The notes beneath the pieces are model-generated. The model made no database searches, was not told where the DNA came from, and saw only the letters and a list, made by a program, of their open reading frames with translations. Shown here in pieces: positions 60,612 to 64,000 of a stretch of DNA of 64,000 nt (position 1 is the stretch's first letter; each line of letters begins with the position of its first letter). This DNA is from Streptomyces abyssalis (GTDB taxonomy: Bacteria > Actinomycetota > Actinomycetes > Streptomycetales > Streptomycetaceae), in NCBI RefSeq assembly GCF_001751365.1, contig NZ_LJGT01000039.1, forward strand, positions 1 to 64,000, in the 5' to 3' direction. The translations under genes and the position numbers were made by a program.

Positions 60612-62132
60612 ATGCACGACTCAAGCAGCAGCCCCGCCACCACTGCCTTCGCAGCCTCCTCGGGCTCCGCGGGCTCTCCGGCTTCCACGGCCCCTGAGAC
60701 CGCCGCGGCATCCGCCCCTGCCGCGGCCTCCGCCGGGGCGGCCGCGCTCGCCGCACGCCGCGACCTGGCCGTACGCGCCGCCGTCGAGCAGGGCCTGGTC
60801 ACCGAGGACCGGCATCCGATCGCCGCACTGCTCGACGTCCAGGCGATACGGGAGGCCGCCGGCGCCCTCCGCGCCGCGTTCGACGGCGTGAGCGCCCTCG
60901 GCCAGAGCGTCCAGCACACCTTCGCCGTGAAGGCCGCCTCGCTCGTGCCCGTCCTGCGGCTGCTCGCCGACGAGGGCATCGGCGCCGAGGTCGCCAGCCC
61001 GGGCGAGCTGGCCCTGGCCCGTGCGGCCGGAGTACCGGCCGGGCAGACGGTGCTGGACTCCCCCGCCAAGACCGTCAGCGAGCTGCGTGAGGCCCTCGTC
61101 CTCGGCATCGCCCTCAACGCCGACAACCCGGAGGAGCTGGCCCGCCTCGACGGGCTGATCACGCCCGGCGGGCCCGCTCCCTCGCCGGTGGGCCTCCGCG
61201 TCAACCCGCAGATCGGCGAGGGCGCCATCGGGGCCATGAGCACCGCCACCGCGACCTCGAAGTTCGGCGTCGCGCTCCACGACCCGGGGGCCCGCGAATG
61301 GGTCGTACGGGCATACCGGGAACGCCCCTGGCTGACCCGGCTCCACTCGCACGTCGGCTCGCAGGGCATGCCGCTGGAGCTGATGGCGGAGGGCGCGCGG
61401 GCCACGTACGAACTCGCCGAGGAGATCAACGCGGCCACCGGCCGGCGCCAGATCGACACCCTCGACCTGGGAGGCGGGCTCCCGGTCAACTTCGGCAGCG
61501 ACGAGATGACGCCCTCGTTCGACGAGTACGCGCGGCTGCTCGCCGCGACCGTGCCCGGGCTCTTCGACGGGCGGTACGGCATCGTCACCGAGTTCGGGCG
61601 TGCGCTGCTGGCCAAGGCGGGCACGGTCCTCGCCCGCGTGGAGTACGCGAAGTCGGCGGGCGGGCGGCCCATCGCGGTCACCCACGCGGGCGCACAGATC
61701 GCGGTGCGTACGGTCTTCACGCCGGACGCCTGGCCGCTGCGGGTCGCCGCGTACGACGCCGGCGGCGGGCCCAAGCACGGCGACGAGGCCGCTCAGGACG
61801 TCGCGGGGCCGTGCTGCTTCGCGGGCGACCTGGTGGCCCGCGACCGGATGCTGCCGCGCCTGGAGGCGGGCGACCACGTGGGGCTCCTGGACACGGGCGC
61901 CTACTACTTCTCCAACCCGTTCGGCTACAACTCCCTGCCGTGGCCGGGGGTCTACGGCTTCACGGTGTCCGGCGGCGGACAGGGGCCCGAGTCAGGGTCC
62001 GGGGCCGGGTCCGGCCGTGCGGGTACGGCGGACTCCGCGGTGAACTTCGCGCCCGTACGGGAGCCGCAGTCGCTCGCGGACATCGTCGAGGGTTCGGGCG
62101 GGGCCCACAGGGACGCACTGCGGGACGCGTGA
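60612..62132 (+). CDS. Y4yA-type PLP-dependent decarboxylase-like protein
   Basis: A 506-residue PLP enzyme of fold type III, related to diaminopimelate decarboxylase but of the Y4yA subgroup. The internal aldimine Lys is likely K107 in HTFAVKAASLVPVL. HVGSQG and DTLDLGGGLPVNFGSDE match the barrel motifs; GPCCFAGDLVARD and TGAYYFSNPFGYN form the C-terminal active-site side. The first 45 residues are Ser/Ala/Pro-rich, and residues about 450-480 are a Gly/Ser-rich insertion. Subgroup substrates are not established. It is divergent from hutU across 138 bases and convergent with a LysR gene. Confidence 0.85.
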   Translation: MHDSSSSPATTAFAASSGSAGSPASTAPETAAASAPAAASAGAAALAARRDLAVRAAVEQGLVTEDRHPIAALLDVQAIREAAGALRAAFDGVSALGQSVQHTFAVKAASLVPVLRLLADEGIGAEVASPGELALARAAGVPAGQTVLDSPAKTVSELREALVLGIALNADNPEELARLDGLITPGGPAPSPVGLRVNPQIGEGAIGAMSTATATSKFGVALHDPGAREWVVRAYRERPWLTRLHSHVGSQGMPLELMAEGARATYELAEEINAATGRRQIDTLDLGGGLPVNFGSDEMTPSFDEYARLLAATVPGLFDGRYGIVTEFGRALLAKAGTVLARVEYAKSAGGRPIAVTHAGAQIAVRTVFTPDAWPLRVAAYDAGGGPKHGDEAAQDVAGPCCFAGDLVARDRMLPRLEAGDHVGLLDTGAYYFSNPFGYNSLPWPGVYGFTVSGGGQGPESGSGAGSGRAGTADSAVNFAPVREPQSLADIVEGSGGAHRDALRDA

Positions 62133-62154
62133 GCCCTCGCCCCGCGGAGCACCC

Positions 62155-63108
62155 TCACACCGCGGGTCCGGCCCCCGCGCCGGCAACGGACAGGCCCTGC
62201 TTCGCGGCGAGTTCGCCGAGCAGGGCGAGGGCGGCGGCGATGGCGGGATGCCCGTCGCTGCCGCACCGCACGACGCTCAGGAAGCGCCTGGAGGGCACGT
62301 GCCGTCCTGTCAGCGGCGTACGCACGAGGTCCAGGTGCGGAGGCAGTTGAGCCAGGCGCGGCACGAGGGCGACGCCCAGCCCGTGGGAGACGAGCGCGGC
62401 GACGAGGCTCCACTCGCGCGCCTCGTGCGCCACGTCCGGCGTGAACCCGGCGCTGCGGCAGGCGGCCAGCACGAGATGGCGTGCGGAGCAGCCGCTGAAG
62501 GGCATGCCGAGGATCCAGGGTTCGGCGGCGAGTTCCTCGAGCGCGGGGCCGTGCTCCCCGGCCAGCGGGTGGCCGGCGGTGGTGAGCAGGTCGAACGGGT
62601 CGTCCAGCAGCGGGCGCTGGTCGAAGCGCCGGTCGTTGAGCGGAGGGTTCTCCGGCATGGCCTCCACCACCGCGAGGTCCGTGTCGCCGGAGAACAACAG
62701 GTCGAAGCAGTCGAGCGGTTCGGCCTCCCGCACCCTTACGGTCAGCTCCGGCCAGCTGTGGTGGAGCTGCACCGCGAGGGGCGCCAGCAGCGCGGACGCG
62801 GCGCTCGGGAATGCGGCGGTGCGCAGCACTCCGCTCGGCTCGCCCTCGGCGGTGGCGCGCAGGTCGGCCTCCGTGCGCTGCCACAGCTCCTCGATGGCGT
62901 CGGCGTTCCTGAGAAGGGCGTGGGCGGCCTCCGTCAGCCGCACCCGCCGCCCCTGCGGCTGAAGCAGCACCACGCCGAGCTCCTTGCCGAGCTGGCGCAC
63001 CTGCTGGGAGACGGCCGACGGGGTCAGGTGCACGGCCCCGGCAGCCGCCGTGACCGTGCCGTACTCCGCGATCGCCCTGAGAACCGTGAGACGCCGCAGA
63101 TCAATCAT
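62155..63108 (-). CDS. LysR family transcriptional regulator
   Basis: A 317-residue LysR-type regulator. The N-terminal winged helix reads MIDLRRLTVLRAIAEYGTVTAAAGAVHLTPSAVSQQVRQLGKELGVVLL, with the HTH at about residues 17-36. The effector-binding domain (about 90-300) is of the periplasmic-binding fold, with no obvious ligand clue. I start at the ATG at 63108 rather than the ATG 15 bases upstream. It lies downstream of, and convergent with, the Y4yA gene and near the hut operon; it could regulate either, but LysR genes usually act on adjacent or divergent targets, so this is open. Confidence 0.92.
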   Translation of the reverse strand: MIDLRRLTVLRAIAEYGTVTAAAGAVHLTPSAVSQQVRQLGKELGVVLLQPQGRRVRLTEAAHALLRNADAIEELWQRTEADLRATAEGEPSGVLRTAAFPSAASALLAPLAVQLHHSWPELTVRVREAEPLDCFDLLFSGDTDLAVVEAMPENPPLNDRRFDQRPLLDDPFDLLTTAGHPLAGEHGPALEELAAEPWILGMPFSGCSARHLVLAACRSAGFTPDVAHEAREWSLVAALVSHGLGVALVPRLAQLPPHLDLVRTPLTGRHVPSRRFLSVVRCGSDGHPAIAAALALLGELAAKQGLSVAGAGAGPAV

Positions 63109-63226
63109 GTAACCGTTGTACACGGTTCAGTGAAGAAATCGAACCTGGACCTGAACGATCTGTTCCCGGCACGCTGGCTGGTGCGAAGGCGTCACCGGCG
63201 CACCACGACGAACCGGGAGGCAGGAA

Positions 63227-63445
63227 GTGTCCGACTGCCCGTACTGCGGATGGCCCGACGACGAGCCCGTCCGGAATCTGTCCGAGCACCCGACGGGTGA
63301 CGGCGTTCTCTTCTGGACGCGCTGCGCCTGCGGCTCCGTGCAGGCCAGGGTGCTCACCGGCGGCACCGTCAGGATCGTGACGCGGGGGAAGCCGGCGGGC
63401 CCGCGCACGGCGGCCCCGCGTACGGGCACCCGCGTCGACTGCTGA
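63227..63445 (+). CDS. Small zinc-ribbon hypothetical protein
   Basis: A 72-residue protein starting at GTG after a GGGAGG/AGGAA ribosome site. C4 and C7 in SDCPYCGWPDDE and C33/C35 in WTRCACGSVQ make a CxxC...CxC metal-binding pattern. A basic Thr/Arg tail ends it. I do not recognise a named family. It stands between the LysR gene and the MetE-like gene; its function is unknown. Confidence 0.7.
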   Translation: MSDCPYCGWPDDEPVRNLSEHPTGDGVLFWTRCACGSVQARVLTGGTVRIVTRGKPAGPRTAAPRTGTRVDC

Positions 63446-63487
63446 ACGGGGACCGGGGCCGCCGGCGGCGTTCCGTTGCGGCCGGAC

Positions 63488-64000
63488 TCAGCCCCACACC
63501 TCTTCCGCCGTCTCGACGATCAGCCTCAGCTTCGCCAACTGGTCGTCGATCGTGAGGTTGTTGCCCTCCAGGGTGGAGGAGAAGCCGCACTGCGGCGACA
63601 GGCAGAGCTGGTCGATGTCGACATAGCGGGACGCCTCCTCGATGCGGCGCTTGAGCTCGTCCTTGCTCTCCAGTTCGGGCCGCTTGCTCGTCACGAGCCC
63701 GAGCACGACCTGCTTGCCCTTCGGTACGAAGCGCAGCGGTTCGAAGCCGCCCGAGCGTTCGTCGTCGAACTCCAGGAAGAAGCCGTCGACGTCCAGTCCG
63801 CCGAAGAGCGCCTCGGCGACGAAGTCGTAACCGCCCGAAGCCACCCACGACGAGGCGAAGTTGCCCCGGCACATGTGCGTGGTGACACGCAGGTCGCCCG
63901 GACGGTCCGCGATCGCGCGGTTGATGTTGGCGATGTACGTCTCGTGCTGGTGCTCGGGGTCGCCGCCGATCTCGGCGACGTGGCGGCGCTGTTCGGGGTC
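63488..64000 (-). CDS. MetE-like (5-methyltetrahydropteroyltriglutamate-homocysteine methyltransferase family) protein, partial
   Basis: The C-terminal 170 residues of a UROD/MetE-like protein; the reading frame remains open to the right window edge, so the start lies outside. HETYIANINRAIADRPGDLRVTTHMCRGNF and DQLCLSPQCGFSSTLEGNNL contain the metal-ligand His/Cys pairs of cobalamin-independent methionine synthase relatives. DVDGFFLEFDDERSGGFEPLRF is typical of the shorter YxjG/YxjH-type proteins rather than full MetE. Its role is probably methyl transfer to homocysteine or a related thiol. The ending AEEVWG is the true C-terminus. Confidence 0.85.
   Translation of the reverse strand, partial: DPEQRRHVAEIGGDPEHQHETYIANINRAIADRPGDLRVTTHMCRGNFASSWVASGGYDFVAEALFGGLDVDGFFLEFDDERSGGFEPLRFVPKGKQVVLGLVTSKRPELESKDELKRRIEEASRYVDIDQLCLSPQCGFSSTLEGNNLTIDDQLAKLRLIVETAEEVWG

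Noticed and set aside
1..64000. tRNA/rRNA genes, insertion sequences, phage or integration sites
   Set aside because: I looked for T-loop-like motifs, transposase motifs and terminal inverted repeats and found none; the gene order is typical conserved core.

Overview
The window is high-GC DNA (roughly 70% or more by eye) from a streptomycete. Evidence: GTG, TTG and leaderless starts are common; there is a WhiB sporulation regulator, an F420 biosynthesis pair, a SigF-type sigma factor with partner-switch regulators, and five LytR-CpsA-Psr (LCP) proteins. From memory, the gene order from adenosylhomocysteinase to the purE/purK/GtrA group parallels the Mycobacterium tuberculosis block sahH ... 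manA, SIS protein, manB, DUF3499, metallopeptidase, whiB2, fbiA, fbiB, GDP-mannose pyrophosphorylase, LCP, TIGR03089, fadE25, purE, purK, GtrA. It also resembles the Streptomyces coelicolor whiB region. This is therefore mostly conserved chromosomal core. I see no phage, insertion sequence, CRISPR array, rRNA or tRNA, and no antibiotic cluster.

Layout. 0.3-3 kb: a SpoIIM-like and an RDD membrane protein, divergent, plus a small hypothetical. 3-11.2 kb: a leftward block with ahcY, a cation efflux protein, and the mannose pathway (manA, SIS protein, Trm112-like protein, manB), then a DUF3499 protein. 11.5-13.2 kb: a metallopeptidase and an ArsR/AHSA1 pair. 13.2-19.2 kb: a giant membrane glycosyltransferase translationally coupled to secreted DUF5719, then whiB. 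19.9-24.1 kb: a cysteine-dioxygenase-like protein, cofD (fbiA), fbiB and an AlkA-type glycosylase. 24.2-37.8 kb: cell-envelope genes (mannose-1-phosphate guanylyltransferase, a PGRP amidase, TIGR03089, five LCP proteins, a GT2 enzyme), with a thioesterase between the last two LCP genes. 37.9-47.7 kb: a VOC/CGNR divergent pair, UDP-glucose dehydrogenase, an acyl-CoA dehydrogenase, an esterase, a peptide transporter, a two-component system and GtrA. 47.9-53.6 kb: purK-purE-dipeptidase, then an anti-sigma kinase, STAS antagonist and sigma factor. 53.7-64 kb: a leftward hut operon (hutU, an M20 amidohydrolase, hutF, hutI), a divergent Y4yA-type PLP enzyme, a LysR regulator, a small zinc-ribbon protein and a MetE-like gene cut by the right edge.

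How the genes work together. ManA, ManB and the guanylyltransferase would turn fructose-6-phosphate into GDP-mannose. Together with UDP-glucuronate from the dehydrogenase, this can feed the glycosyltransferases, GtrA and LCP ligases that build and attach wall glycopolymers. CofD and FbiB make F420. AhcY clears S-adenosylhomocysteine. The hut operon carries histidine carbon from urocanate to formylglutamate, and its M20 enzyme sits where a deformylase would be expected.

The most interesting non-coding signals are: a series of likely leaderless promoters (TANNNT, then 6-7 bases, then ATG/GTG); a cluster of GGTWACC sites between the VOC and CGNR genes; a palindrome embedded in the hut promoter; and a perfect palindrome plus triple GATCAG repeats ahead of the first LCP gene. 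Several housekeeping enzymes carry large Gly/Ser/Pro/Ala-rich insertions. I found no clearly new multi-gene system. The best candidates for new biology are the hut amidohydrolase and the coupled glycosyltransferase/DUF5719 pair.
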